Origin: JANXMY01 sp964251675
GTDB lineage: Bacteria; Armatimonadota; Armatimonadia; Armatimonadales; Capsulimonadaceae
Length of the DNA stretch: 64,000 bases
Assembly (NCBI GenBank): GCA_964251675.1
Contig: CAXUKS010000016.1
Coordinates: forward strand, 20,963 to 84,962
Direction: 5' to 3'
The notes under the pieces were generated by a model. It saw only the letters and a program-made list of their open reading frames with translations, searched no databases and was not told the origin of the DNA. The position numbers were made by a program, and so were the translations under genes. Shown here piece after piece: positions 23,839 to 32,284 of this stretch. Every line of letters begins with the position of its first letter. Positions within the stretch are counted from its first letter, which is position 1.

Positions 23839-25400
23839 CCGTCGTCCGCGAGCTGCGCGAAGAGCAGTCGGCAAAAGCACCCGGTCGGCCCCAGTTCGAC
23901 GCCATGATCCAGGCAATCCGGCAGGGGGAAGCCGACGGCGTTTTGGTCTGGAGCATCAACCGGCTGCTGCGCAACCCCATCGACGAGGGCACCATCAAGT
24001 GGATGCTCCAGGAGGGCGTGCTGCACTCCATCCAGACTATGGACAAGGAGCACACACCCCTGGACAACGTGATGATCATTGGCGTCGAGAGCGGCGTCGC
24101 AACGCAGTTCATCTTGGACCTGCGTAAGGGCGTGCTCCGGGGCCTTCAGAGTAAGCTGGAAAAGGGCTGGTACCCGCACCGGGCACCCCTGGGCTACCTT
24201 AACGACAAGTTCCGGGAACGGGGCGAAAAGACTATCCTGCCCGACCCGCAGCTCTTCCCGCTGATCCGCAAGGCGTGGGACTTGCTGCTGACGGGGGGCT
24301 ACACGGTCCCGCAGATCCAAACAATCATCAACACGCAGTGGGGCGTCCGAACGCCCTCACGCCGGGGCGGAGGAGGCGGGCAGCCGGTCCCGAGGAGCAC
24401 GTTATACCGCCTCTTCGCCAACATTTTCTATGCGGGCTACTTCTATCACAACGGCACTCTTTACAAGGGTGCACACCCGGCCATGGTCAGCATGGAGGAG
24501 TTCGACCGGGCACAGAAGATCATCGGCGTGGAGAGTACAATCCGGCCCAAGACGCAGGAACTGGCTTTTACGGGCCTGATCCGATGCACCACATGCGGCG
24601 GCTGGGTGACGGGGGAAACAAAGGTCAAGCCTTCTGGCAGGCGCTACACCTACTACCATTGCCAGAACCCTCTGGGCGCGTGCGGCAAGGGCGGGCTTCG
24701 GGAAGACCGGCTGAACGAGCAGGCCGAGCGGCTGCTGGCGCAGGTGACGATCCTGCCTGAGTTCCACGCCTGGGCGGTCAAATGCATCGAGGAGATGGGC
24801 CGCGCGGAGCGAGAAAAGCAGCAGGCCGTCTACGCCCAGCGGCTGCGGGCGCTTTCTGAGGCCGATAAGCAATTGGACGCCCTGCTCGGAATGCGTATGC
24901 GGGACCTGATCACCGACGAGGAGTACTCGCAGAAGAAGGCGTCTCTGGTGAGCGAACGATCCGGGCTACATAAAGAGTTGGCACGTTCGGAGCAAGCAGC
25001 AGACACTTCCCGGCAGTCGAGCCTGAACGCGGCAGAGTTTTGCCTGAACGCACGTTCCTGGTTTCAGACGGGAGACGCCAACATAAAGCGTGGTATCGCC
25101 AAGGCGCTAGGCACTTCTTGGAAGCTAGAGAACGGCATCCTGTCCATCGAGCCGCAACCGATGCTGGTGCCAATCCAGGAAAAGTACCTGAAATTGGAGA
25201 CTAGATATCGCAAAATCGAACTCATGCAAAATGGCTCTGAGAGTACAAAAAGACAGGCACTGGAGCCTGTTCGTCTCGTTTGGAGCGGCATATGGGAAAG
25301 CAATCGCCGCAAGGTTTCGGAACATAACCTGACGTTCCCGAAGCTGACGCCTTTCGGAGAGGTCAGCGCGATCCTGGTTCCTTGCGGCGCGGCGAGATGA
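23727..25400 (+). CDS. Large serine recombinase
   Basis: 557 residues from the ATG at 23727 (MRYILYARKSEED). The catalytic Ser is residue 10 in YARKS. The resolvase domain continues with SIDDQIRELHALAARKSL, LREEQSAKAPGRPQFDAM and VLVWSINRLLRNPID. The recombinase domain has APLGYLND...LLLTGGYTVPQIQTIIN and ANIFYAGYFYHNGTLYKGAHPAMVS. The zinc ribbon has CTTCGGW and CQNPLGACGKGG, followed by a coiled coil. It would carry out site-specific integration or excision of an element. It overlaps the run-on small ORF in front. The tail (VWSGIWESNRRKVSEHNLTFPKL) has a decayed duplicate at 29226-29340 beyond the CBASS locus. Confidence 0.9.
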   Translation: MRYILYARKSEEDKMRQVQSIDDQIRELHALAARKSLTVVRELREEQSAKAPGRPQFDAMIQAIRQGEADGVLVWSINRLLRNPIDEGTIKWMLQEGVLHSIQTMDKEHTPLDNVMIIGVESGVATQFILDLRKGVLRGLQSKLEKGWYPHRAPLGYLNDKFRERGEKTILPDPQLFPLIRKAWDLLLTGGYTVPQIQTIINTQWGVRTPSRRGGGGGQPVPRSTLYRLFANIFYAGYFYHNGTLYKGAHPAMVSMEEFDRAQKIIGVESTIRPKTQELAFTGLIRCTTCGGWVTGETKVKPSGRRYTYYHCQNPLGACGKGGLREDRLNEQAERLLAQVTILPEFHAWAVKCIEEMGRAEREKQQAVYAQRLRALSEADKQLDALLGMRMRDLITDEEYSQKKASLVSERSGLHKELARSEQAADTSRQSSLNAAEFCLNARSWFQTGDANIKRGIAKALGTSWKLENGILSIEPQPMLVPIQEKYLKLETRYRKIELMQNGSESTKRQALEPVRLVWSGIWESNRRKVSEHNLTFPKLTPFGEVSAILVPCGAAR

Positions 25401-25584
25401 TCTCGATTGACGTGGGCAGACGGCGGGTGCCCATGTACGCAAGCCGCAGGCAGTACGTGGCGAGTTCAAGCGCCTTAACGGCGTCAAGGTCGCCCCCGAA
25501 CTTGGCATCGTATATCTCCTTAAACTTCCTGACCGCCTCGGGAGACGGAATGAGGGCAGGCAACCTGACCGGCATGGGGCGCAT
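25363..25584 (-). CDS. Small recombinase-associated protein, copy 2
   Basis: 73 residues on the minus strand, overlapping the 3' end of the serine recombinase by 38 bases. It shares LIPSPEAVRKFKEIYDAKFG...KALELATYCLRLAYMGT with the plus-strand protein at 23512. The two related small genes thus bracket the recombinase in opposite orientations. It is divergent from the recombinase-domain gene at 25706, which it may belong with. Short proteins of this type near recombinases are uncharacterised; a helical DNA-binding regulator or directionality factor is a guess. It has no Cys pairs or membrane segment. Confidence 0.6.
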   Translation of the reverse strand: MRPMPVRLPALIPSPEAVRKFKEIYDAKFGGDLDAVKALELATYCLRLAYMGTRRLPTSIEIISPRRKEPGSR

Positions 25585-25705
25585 ATTGTGGAGAATCGCG
25601 CACCGTATCAGGCCCCATTCCTCTTGAGAAGCGTTTGCGCACCGCTGCGTGCCGCCCCGCCCCTTCTCTGCGACGCTCAGGTTCTAATTCCTAACGGCAA
25701 CCGTA

Positions 25706-26194
25706 ATGACTACCGAGACCCAGACAAGCGACCACGACCACCCGATGATCACGCCGCCTACGCGATCAAAACCCGAGGCGGCTTTCGAGGCGTGGAAGGA
25801 CGAGTACCACCGCCAGGTCAGCGAGCTGTCCCGGCAAGGCATGGCCCGCAAGGCGGAGAGGGGCATCCTGCCGTGCTGCGCCCCGGTCGGCTACCGGAAC
25901 TACAGGAAGAAGATCGAGGTCGATCCGGTCCTTGCACCGCTGGTGCGGGAGAGTTTCGAGCGGGCAGCCTCATCCGACCTGCCGCTCAGGGCGCTGCTGG
26001 CCGAAATGACATCAAAGGGGCTGGTCTCGCGCAGCGGCAAGCCCCTGAGCGTCAGCGCCTTCTGGTATATGCTTGGAAATCCGTTCTACGCAGGCATAGT
26101 CCGCTGGAAAGGCAGGCTGATCCAGGGAAGCCATGAACCACTTGTCGATGGCGAAACGCTTAATGCCGCGCAACATCGGCTGAACGCTTTGTAG
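25706..26194 (+). CDS. Recombinase-domain protein lacking the catalytic domain
   Basis: 162 residues. It holds only the middle recombinase domain (PF07508 type): SELSRQGMARKAERGILPCCAPVGYRNYRKKIEVDPVLAPLVRESFERAASSDLPLRALLAEM, SRSGKPLSVSAFWYMLGNPFYAGIVRWKGRLIQGSHEPLVD and a short end. There is no resolvase catalytic Ser domain, no zinc ribbon and no coiled coil. The N-terminal 25 residues (MTTETQTSDHDHPMI) look native, so it may be a real stand-alone DNA-binding protein rather than a fragment. It is terminated by a good hairpin at 26215-26265 and converges with the CD-NTase gene. Confidence 0.65.
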   Translation: MTTETQTSDHDHPMITPPTRSKPEAAFEAWKDEYHRQVSELSRQGMARKAERGILPCCAPVGYRNYRKKIEVDPVLAPLVRESFERAASSDLPLRALLAEMTSKGLVSRSGKPLSVSAFWYMLGNPFYAGIVRWKGRLIQGSHEPLVDGETLNAAQHRLNAL

Positions 26195-26214
26195 GCTAGC
26201 TTGTAGCCTAAGTG

Positions 26215-26265
26215 GATAGCAGGCTGAAAAAATTCACCTTCAGCCGAGTTGGGTGCTATCTTTTT
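26215..26265 (+). terminator. Rho-independent terminator
   Basis: A two-part stem: GATAGCA pairs with TGCTATC and, inside it, GGCTGAA pairs with TTCAGCC. TTTTT follows at 26261-26265. It ends the rightward recombinase-domain gene and overlaps the last codons of the leftward CD-NTase gene. Confidence 0.7.
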
Positions 26266-27617
26266 ACGTTAACTGTGTATTTTGCTCGGGCCAGTATCCC
26301 GGTTTCATTGTATAGTTCGCAGATCATTCTGTGGCTTCCACGGTAGGCGGTGCTCCGGCGGGTTGTCGGTTCATCATCATCATTGGTGTGGCCCATCTGG
26401 CCGGCATCCCTGGCTTCTTTGCCGTGATTCTCGACGGTCCAGCGTATTTTATAAGGCGGCGGCACGGACGTTTCAGAGATGGAAAATTTTATCCACAGGT
26501 TCTTGTCCAGAGGCCACCCGCCGCTGGGGTAAGCCCGATATGTCTCACCCTCATGCGTCTTCGCCAGCCGTGCCGTCAGTTTGAGTTTACCGTAGGCTCT
26601 CGTTCTCGACTGAAGAACGAGCGTCGTGGTCTGGATTTCGGGGAGATCAATTTCTTCGATCTCCTTTGACATTTCATCGTCCGGTTCGTATTCCTCATTC
26701 GCAAATTGGCTGGCTGTGACAGACTTCGTCGCAGGCTCAGTAGGGAAGTCGTTTCCAAACAGGACGTTCCAGGCTGAGGCACTGGCGGCGATGCCCTCTG
26801 CCGCTAGTGCTGCCTGAGCCTGTTCAAGCGAGGACTTAAGCACCTTCCCGAACTGCTTCACCTCGTCGGCGGTGAAGGTCAGATGCAGGGTTCCTCCGGA
26901 AACGCCGGGATCGTTCACGGCAGGGAACGTGCCTTGCTCGAACGAGGCGCCGCAGGCCGAATCCAGGTTGCTCAGAAAGTTGACGAACGCTTCGCCATAA
27001 CTGGGGGCATCGGCGTCCTGATACTGGGCGACGAGCGTTTCCAAAGTGAATCCCTTGGGCTTGGGCCTCTCCGTTCCCGACCGCTGGTAGCGATACCATG
27101 CCTTGACGATCTTCACGAAAGGAATGTACCGCTGGTTGCCTTCCTTGTTCAGCGTGGTAGCGGTCTCCAAATGCTTTTTAGGGTGCGTAGGAACCCACTC
27201 CTTGAGTACGCGGTCGGGGATGAGGTACGAGCCGTCCCCAGCTTCCACGACCGGGACGACGTCAAGGGTAGTAGCAGACATGTCGATGCGGATGGAGCGG
27301 CGCTGCAGGGCTGTCTTCGCCTCGTATTTGTTACGCTCCAGGACCCTGCGCAGGCGGTCAATGACCGCCTGCGGCTCATGATCGTCCGGGTTGATGTCGA
27401 GAACGACGCAGACGTCGACGTCCTTGATCTGCTTGATCGCCGTGTTGCGGCGGTATGATCCATACAGGAACGTGTCCGCGTACCAGTCTTGGAAGTCCTC
27501 GTCCGCCGCTAGCCGGTCCCGGAGCGTCCGGTGCAGCTGCATGGCCAGTTCGCGGCTCGAGCGGCCCGGCTGGATGTTCTTGAGGTAGCGCTGGAAGTAG
27601 CTGGGAATTTCTGCCAT
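26256..27617 (-). CDS. CBASS CD-NTase (cyclic oligonucleotide synthase)
   Basis: 453 residues. The nucleotidyltransferase core is intact: GSYRRNTAIKQIKDVDVCVVL, with GS at 53-54 and the metal-binding D66-x-D68, and the third acidic residue at D119 (TLDVVPVVE). A helical SMODS-type region follows (NQRYIPFVKIVKAWYRYQ). The C-terminal ~90 residues (WPLDKNLWIKFSISETSVPPPYKIRWTVENHG...GSHRMICELYNETGILARAKYTV) match the AGS-C sensor domain linked to such enzymes. On phage infection it should make a cyclic oligonucleotide that activates the effector encoded just upstream on the same strand, 18 bases away. Only two genes are present, so this would be a minimal (type I-like) CBASS. Confidence 0.9.
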   Translation of the reverse strand: MAEIPSYFQRYLKNIQPGRSSRELAMQLHRTLRDRLAADEDFQDWYADTFLYGSYRRNTAIKQIKDVDVCVVLDINPDDHEPQAVIDRLRRVLERNKYEAKTALQRRSIRIDMSATTLDVVPVVEAGDGSYLIPDRVLKEWVPTHPKKHLETATTLNKEGNQRYIPFVKIVKAWYRYQRSGTERPKPKGFTLETLVAQYQDADAPSYGEAFVNFLSNLDSACGASFEQGTFPAVNDPGVSGGTLHLTFTADEVKQFGKVLKSSLEQAQAALAAEGIAASASAWNVLFGNDFPTEPATKSVTASQFANEEYEPDDEMSKEIEEIDLPEIQTTTLVLQSRTRAYGKLKLTARLAKTHEGETYRAYPSGGWPLDKNLWIKFSISETSVPPPYKIRWTVENHGKEARDAGQMGHTNDDDEPTTRRSTAYRGSHRMICELYNETGILARAKYTVNVKR

Positions 27618-27635
27618 ATGTTTTGTTGCCTAGAT

Positions 27636-29102
27636 CTAAGATAGCTTGCAGGTACGTGCGTACTGTCCCGGACTAACCCACTCATAGCACTGGATCGGCG
27701 CAAGGGCATTGAGCCGGTGCCCGAGGAAAAGCGCCAGAGAGGCTGGCCCTGCAAAGAAAAGATCGATTGAGGCGCTGCCCGTCTCAGTCAGCGCCTCGTC
27801 GATCGCCTGCTTTATGGACGCCACGGCCCGGTTGGCATGTTGCGGCGACTCCACAGGCTGGTCTCCGTGAAGGTGGAGTAGCGACGCAGCCCCCAGTCCA
27901 AGGCCGGGCAGGGCGCCTTCCACGTCTGAGGCGATGGCTTTGATGATGCCAATGCTGACAACCAGCCGGTTGCTCGCGCCCCGGCTCAGAGACTGGGTAA
28001 GTGCATAACCGGGCGTCTCGCCATCGGCATGCCGGTCGGTTGCCCATGGCTCACTACGGTAGCTCATGTCGATGGCGTATCCGGCAACAGCGGAAAAAAC
28101 CGTTCCGATGGCAAGCGAAGCCGACAATCGGCGATTCCCATCGAGTTTGATGTTGCGGGTCGTGCGGGCACCGTTGATCCAATCTCTGGCGTCAAGCAGT
28201 TGCGCGACCAACTGCCCGTTCCACTCCTCAGTGGGAGGATAGGCGCGGTCGGCTCCCCCAAAAAACTTCTCCCACTCGAAAACCAAGTCAGAATTTTGTG
28301 CATGGGGATCGATTGCGGTGAAGATCCTGACGGGCCGCTTAGCCGGACGCAGGTTCTCGGGAACACGGTCTGTCATGACGGCTTCCAACTCTCTTCGCGA
28401 TATGGGTGAGTTGATCCTGCCCTTCACCAGAGCGTCAAGCGAAATGAAAAGATTGCCGGTAACGCTCGGCGGCAGGTCGTATTCAGGCAGATATTGGCCG
28501 AGGGCATCCAGGAACATGACGCGGCCATGATCGGGTAAGGAGCCGTAAGAGTGCTCAATCATCACATGCTCAAACAGGAATGCTGCCTCTTCCTTGCTAT
28601 GTCCCAGTTTCTCGACGATCCGCTCGTAATCCGCGTATGACTGAGAGCGAAGTGCCTCGTCCCCCTCATAGAACCCATAAGAGCCTCGGACGCGGCGCAG
28701 TCCGTTTGCGAGCGGCTTGAGTGCGTCGGAAATACCGGACGAAACCAGTGTGAACCATTCGTATGTGCCAGGGCTGCCGATAGCCATAGCCTGGAATCGC
28801 CCGATCTCTTTCCAGAACTCTGCTGGCACGACCAAATGGTTCTTCGCCTCAACGAACTCCTTTACGTAGCCCCTCCCTGGGTTATAGAACTTGGCCTCAA
28901 TGTCGCCGTAGGTCTCCTGAGTCAGAGACGAGAAGCCCTCCTGGGCGAGCCATCGTGGGATGTAGGCCAGCAGGACGCTTCTCTGAAATGAGAAGCCTCC
29001 TTCGGCGATTTCGCCTCCCGTCGCCTCTCTGTCAAGCAGCGAGGGAACTCGTGCGCCTATGTCTGCCCCAGTTGCGTCGCTGTCTTCTGCGCTTTTGCTC
29101 AC
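27636..29102 (-). CDS. CBASS effector, Cap4-like endonuclease with SAVED domain
   Basis: 488 residues from a GTG at 29102 (GGAGA ribosome-binding site). The N-terminal PD-(D/E)xK nuclease of Cap4/DUF4297 type is visible: GGFSFQRSVLLAYIPRWL, then D67 in TYGDIEAKF and E85-A-K87 in KEFVEAKNH. The C-terminal ~190 residues form a SAVED sensor domain, ending SIDLFFAGPASLALFLGHRLNALAPIQCYEWVSPGQYARTC. SAVED binds cyclic oligonucleotides and switches on DNA degradation, causing abortive infection. It is first in the operon with the CD-NTase downstream. A TATTAT-CA-ATAATA palindrome sits in its promoter region. No ubiquitin-like ancillary genes (Cap2/Cap3) are nearby. Confidence 0.88.
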   Translation of the reverse strand: MSKSAEDSDATGADIGARVPSLLDREATGGEIAEGGFSFQRSVLLAYIPRWLAQEGFSSLTQETYGDIEAKFYNPGRGYVKEFVEAKNHLVVPAEFWKEIGRFQAMAIGSPGTYEWFTLVSSGISDALKPLANGLRRVRGSYGFYEGDEALRSQSYADYERIVEKLGHSKEEAAFLFEHVMIEHSYGSLPDHGRVMFLDALGQYLPEYDLPPSVTGNLFISLDALVKGRINSPISRRELEAVMTDRVPENLRPAKRPVRIFTAIDPHAQNSDLVFEWEKFFGGADRAYPPTEEWNGQLVAQLLDARDWINGARTTRNIKLDGNRRLSASLAIGTVFSAVAGYAIDMSYRSEPWATDRHADGETPGYALTQSLSRGASNRLVVSIGIIKAIASDVEGALPGLGLGAASLLHLHGDQPVESPQHANRAVASIKQAIDEALTETGSASIDLFFAGPASLALFLGHRLNALAPIQCYEWVSPGQYARTCKLS

Positions 29103-29135
29103 GTATGTCTCCGACCGGCCAATAAGTTAGTCGTA

Positions 29136-29157
29136 AGTATACCTATTATCAATAATA
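29136..29157 (-). promoter_or_regulatory. CBASS operon promoter with palindrome
   Basis: On the minus strand TATACT (29141-29136) is a likely -10. Between it and the -35 position lies the perfect palindrome TATTAT-CA-ATAATA (29144-29157), a possible operator. No good -35 hexamer is seen. Confidence 0.4.
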
Positions 29158-29225
29158 AGAACACCGGTTCCGTCACAAATATCTGAGGGAAGTTCGATTG
29201 TATCGTATGGGATACGGATTGAAGG

Positions 29226-29340
29226 CAACAAAAAAGCAGGCTGCTAACCTGTTTTCTGTTCTTGTTCTAATTGGAGCAGCATATGGGAAAGAAATCGGAC
29301 TGAAGCAATGGAATGCAGCCTCTTTTTTCCTGAAGTCGGT
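29226..29340 (+). pseudogene. Decayed serine-recombinase C-terminal tail
   Basis: In the third frame this reads WSSIWERNRTEAMECSLFFPEV, matching the recombinase end WSGIWESNRRKVSEHNLTFPKL at 25280-25345. At DNA level 25 of 27 bases agree between 29271-29297 and 25280-25306, and weaker similarity extends upstream through an AAAAA..CAGGC..CCTGTT stretch. Everything before the tail is missing and stops are present. The 112-codon frame at 29198-29536 that overlaps it is therefore probably not a gene. The two tails lie in direct orientation on either side of the CBASS locus. Confidence 0.7.
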
Positions 29341-29767
29341 ATCAAAGTCGCCAAAACGCTCTAGTAAAAAACGCTTTTTGGCATTTGACTTGTTCGGTGA
29401 GCAGAACGAACCTCTATCAAACTATGCAAAGCATTGCAAAGCATTTCTAGAAATTGACAAGCTGTTTCCGGACCTATTTTTCGTATTGCCGCAAGGAAGC
29501 AGTTTCTGCTCAGTCAGCAAAGTTCTGGTAGCGTGATCACATACTTTTACTCGTCTCTCAATTAGGAAAACGTTACTGGGCAATGTTGCGTGCGTGACCT
29601 TGTAGAATGCGGTAGGCTCCTAATGGAGCCGTCAGCAATAAGAACGAGACACGCTGCCTCAGCCAGCAGCATACTAACTCTACGGTCTAATTTTTGCTTC
29701 TTGCATTTGTAGCTCAGATGCATGGTATATTGGGAAAAATATTTAGAATTTTTAATGGAAGCGTTTT

Positions 29768-30415
29768 ATGATTGTAGTTGATGTTGAATGCACAGGCTTA
29801 GATCCGCGCCGCCACTCTCTTTTGAGCATCGGCGCCGTGGATTTCAACCGGCCCGGCCGTACGTTCTACGGCGAGTGCAAGGCATTTTCGGGGGCCGAGT
29901 TGACCGAAGATGGCCTCAGGGTCTCAGGATTCTCGGCGCATGAAGCACTCGATCCAAACAAGCAGGCTCTAGAGGAACTATTGGACTGTTTCTTCCACTG
30001 GACGGCAAACTGTCAAGAACGCACGCTGGCAGGTCACAATCCAGATTTTGACCGTGACTTTCTAAGAGCCGGTGCTGAGCGGTGCGGCCTGCGATGGTGT
30101 CTCGGCCATCGCGTCGTGGATCTTCATAGTCTTGCCTACGGGCACCAGCTTTCACGTGGTTTACTACCCCCAAACAACTCCATCAGCGCCATAACCAGCG
30201 ATGAGGTCCACCGGTATGCCGGTCTGCCGGAGGAACCAAGGCCTCACCACGCCTTAGTTGGAGCAAGCATGGAAGCCGAAGACTTCTCCCGCCTTCTGTT
30301 CGGGCAGACCTTACTGCAGCAATTTCACTCGTTTCCTGTGCCTTCACATTTAGCGCTGCTGCGGCCTCGTCGACTCGCACACAGGGCGTCCAACGACTTA
30401 GCAACACTATCCTAA
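29768..30415 (+). CDS. DEDDh-type 3'-5' exonuclease (DnaQ-like)
   Basis: 215 residues; GGAAG lies 7 bases before the ATG. ExoI is IVVDVECTGLDP (D5, E7), ExoII is LAGHNPDFDRDFL, and ExoIII has PHHALVGASMEAE. In canonical DEDDh enzymes ExoIII reads HxAxxD, and the final Asp is a metal ligand. Here that position is Gly, so activity may be reduced or use another residue. It is a single-domain enzyme with a short basic tail. It converges with the terpene-cyclase-like gene, whose stop codon overlaps its own. Its place between CBASS and Mrr-like genes suggests a defence role, which is inference. Confidence 0.75.
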   Translation: MIVVDVECTGLDPRRHSLLSIGAVDFNRPGRTFYGECKAFSGAELTEDGLRVSGFSAHEALDPNKQALEELLDCFFHWTANCQERTLAGHNPDFDRDFLRAGAERCGLRWCLGHRVVDLHSLAYGHQLSRGLLPPNNSISAITSDEVHRYAGLPEEPRPHHALVGASMEAEDFSRLLFGQTLLQQFHSFPVPSHLALLRPRRLAHRASNDLATLS

Positions 30416-31560
30416 CGCCGGTTTTTCACATACAAATACAAGGATTGGAAAGCTGATAAAGCCCCTAAAATACCTAAGGCATAAAAAATATATAGTGAAA
30501 CCTTCGGATCTTCCAAATAACGAGAAATGTGTAACGTATGGCTAATATTAATCCCGAAGTATAGAAGCAGCAGGAGCAGCAACACGCCCGCCAACCGCGT
30601 AAAGTGTCGCAAAAAATCCCAATATTCTAAGCCTTGCGCGCTCCAAATCTCTTTTGTCAGATTACTCTTCTGAACCTTCGCGCTAGCGGCCAAACCCCGT
30701 AATGCTACGGCCGTGTAGTACTCTCGGCTTTTGATTACTGGCGAACGTTCTCCTATTCTTGGTTGCCAATACCCTTTTTTCGTTTGTGTTGTCAAAAGAA
30801 ATTGGCTGGCACCGGGCATCAGCACGCTAAGTTGCGGGTCCCATTGAGGGGTCTCGGCGATGTTGATGCAGATAAAGGCGGTCCTTACAACGTGAGCCGC
30901 CTCCCAGCTCGTACCAGTCTCGTTTGAGTTCTGCTTGGCGATAAGGTATCGCTTGCAGGAGTTCATAATGGCACGTCTCTGGCTTGCGATCCTACCTGAC
31001 CACTTGTGTCGGCCCATCCAAGCAATAGCCATACTAGCCATATCTGCGCGGTCGGAAAAACAAGTGTCAGAACCTTTCCATGAACTTGTCACGGCTTTTT
31101 CTGTGATCAGGTCAATGTCAACCTGATTCAGTTGCTCACCCAATAGGTAGTAGCTTTTCAGCGCGAAAAGCGGAAGCGTAAACGTGTGTCCATGAGCCCG
31201 TCCCTCCCTCACACTACGCAGTAATTGTGCTAACTCCATCTTGCATATATCCATAATTTGCTTGTCGCGGAAAGCTAGCCGTGAGAGCGGCTCAATGCGC
31301 CAATACGATGTCGTATTTCCGACAGCATAGTCTCCCCACCGTTCGTCGGTCAAATACTTTATAGCTTTCTGTAGCGGCTTAGAGGTTGGACTGCAGCCTA
31401 TGTCCAACAACAGCGTAGTTGCTTGGCATGTAGCAACCAGACGATCAATATCTTGCTCAGAATCAACTCCCCAGCTTCCATCTCTATTTTGTTGCGAGAT
31501 GAGCCAGTGGACTCCTTTTGTAAAACTTTTAAGTTCGGCGGGAGAGATGGTTTCAACCAT
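30412..31560 (-). CDS. Terpene-cyclase-like alpha/alpha-toroid protein with C-terminal membrane anchor
   Basis: About 382 residues from the ATG at 31560 (MVETISPAELKSF). An upstream TATAAT within 15 bases suggests a leaderless or near-leaderless message; the open frame further upstream lacks sensible sequence. The repeats recall prenyltransferase/squalene-cyclase toroids: TKGVHWLISQQNRDGSWGVDSE, CQATTLLLDIG, FALKSYYLL, SWEAAHVVRTAFICINIAE and QTKKGYWQPRIGE. No DxDD or DCTAE-type cyclase motif is visible, so a sensor or scaffold role is as likely as catalysis. The last ~80 residues hold two membrane helices (LAGVLLLLLLLYFGI; VSLYIFYALGILGALSAF). It is convergent with the exonuclease gene by overlapping stops, within a defence-gene setting. 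Confidence 0.6.
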   Translation of the reverse strand: MVETISPAELKSFTKGVHWLISQQNRDGSWGVDSEQDIDRLVATCQATTLLLDIGCSPTSKPLQKAIKYLTDERWGDYAVGNTTSYWRIEPLSRLAFRDKQIMDICKMELAQLLRSVREGRAHGHTFTLPLFALKSYYLLGEQLNQVDIDLITEKAVTSSWKGSDTCFSDRADMASMAIAWMGRHKWSGRIASQRRAIMNSCKRYLIAKQNSNETGTSWEAAHVVRTAFICINIAETPQWDPQLSVLMPGASQFLLTTQTKKGYWQPRIGERSPVIKSREYYTAVALRGLAASAKVQKSNLTKEIWSAQGLEYWDFLRHFTRLAGVLLLLLLLYFGINISHTLHISRYLEDPKVSLYIFYALGILGALSAFQSLYLYVKNRR

Positions 31561-31762
31561 TATACATGCAATTATACCGCAAGGATTAATCTTACGAGGC
31601 CTCGTCGTAAGAAGGTCAGTGCCTGCTATATCCTGTGCTACCTTATTCCTCGCAGCACCCGTGCAACAGCGGTTGCATCTTCGGTTTCTGTTCGGTACCT
31701 TGAGCATAGGCCGCGAACAGCTGCGTGGCCCAGAACACCTCTAACAGACCGAAAGGAGCCAG

Positions 31763-32284
31763 ATGCTTGCTACTTCAACCACGTCTTCTGTAAGGGCGCT
31801 TCAGTCCACACGTCCAGGTCTCAGTACTCACATAAACAAACCCGCATTCTCGGAACAGGCACCTCAACCCGTTCAGAACAGGGTAAAAGTTTTTCTCGTG
31901 CATATTCCGAAGCTCTCCATCCAGGGACAGGCGCGGCTAGCGGCGGAAGTTGGGGTTTCCCGCTCCACCATCAGCCGCCTCGTCAACGGCAAGATCAACC
32001 CCTCCTACCGCCTGGCCCGCAGCGTCACCTCCGTTCTGGAGCGGATGCTCGGCTACCCGCTCGACATGCGAGACGTTTTCTCCACCGATGGAACCTATCT
32101 GACCCCCTCCGGCTGCGGCCTGTGCAAATGCGGCGGCTGCCTTCCCGAAGAAGCCTATGATGCCGAGGGAAACTTGTGCCCGGAATGGCATGGACGAAAT
32201 CCGGGCGACTGGTCGATGACTCCAACGGCTGCCACTTCCTCGGTAAATGGCGTCCCTGCTGGTGGTGGAAAGGAGGGCCGATGA
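31763..32284 (+). CDS. HTH protein with Cys cluster
   Basis: 173 residues; AAAGGAG precedes the ATG. A helix-turn-helix spans about residues 55-100 (LSIQGQARLAAEVGVSRSTISRLVNGKINPSYRLARSVTSVLERMLG), which resembles Cro/CI-type regulators. After it lies a Cys-rich segment (CGLCKCGGCLPEEAYDAEGNLCPEW) that could bind zinc or an iron-sulphur cluster. The C-terminus is low complexity. The stop overlaps the start of the Mrr-like gene (ATGA-type), so the two are coupled. It may regulate that nuclease, with the metal cluster as sensor. This pairing is seen here; the regulation is inferred. Confidence 0.65.
   Translation: MLATSTTSSVRALQSTRPGLSTHINKPAFSEQAPQPVQNRVKVFLVHIPKLSIQGQARLAAEVGVSRSTISRLVNGKINPSYRLARSVTSVLERMLGYPLDMRDVFSTDGTYLTPSGCGLCKCGGCLPEEAYDAEGNLCPEWHGRNPGDWSMTPTAATSSVNGVPAGGGKEGR

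Noticed and set aside
29198..29536. 112-codon plus-strand frame after the CBASS operon
   Set aside because: It overlaps a decayed serine-recombinase tail that matches in another frame, and no ribosome-binding site is present.
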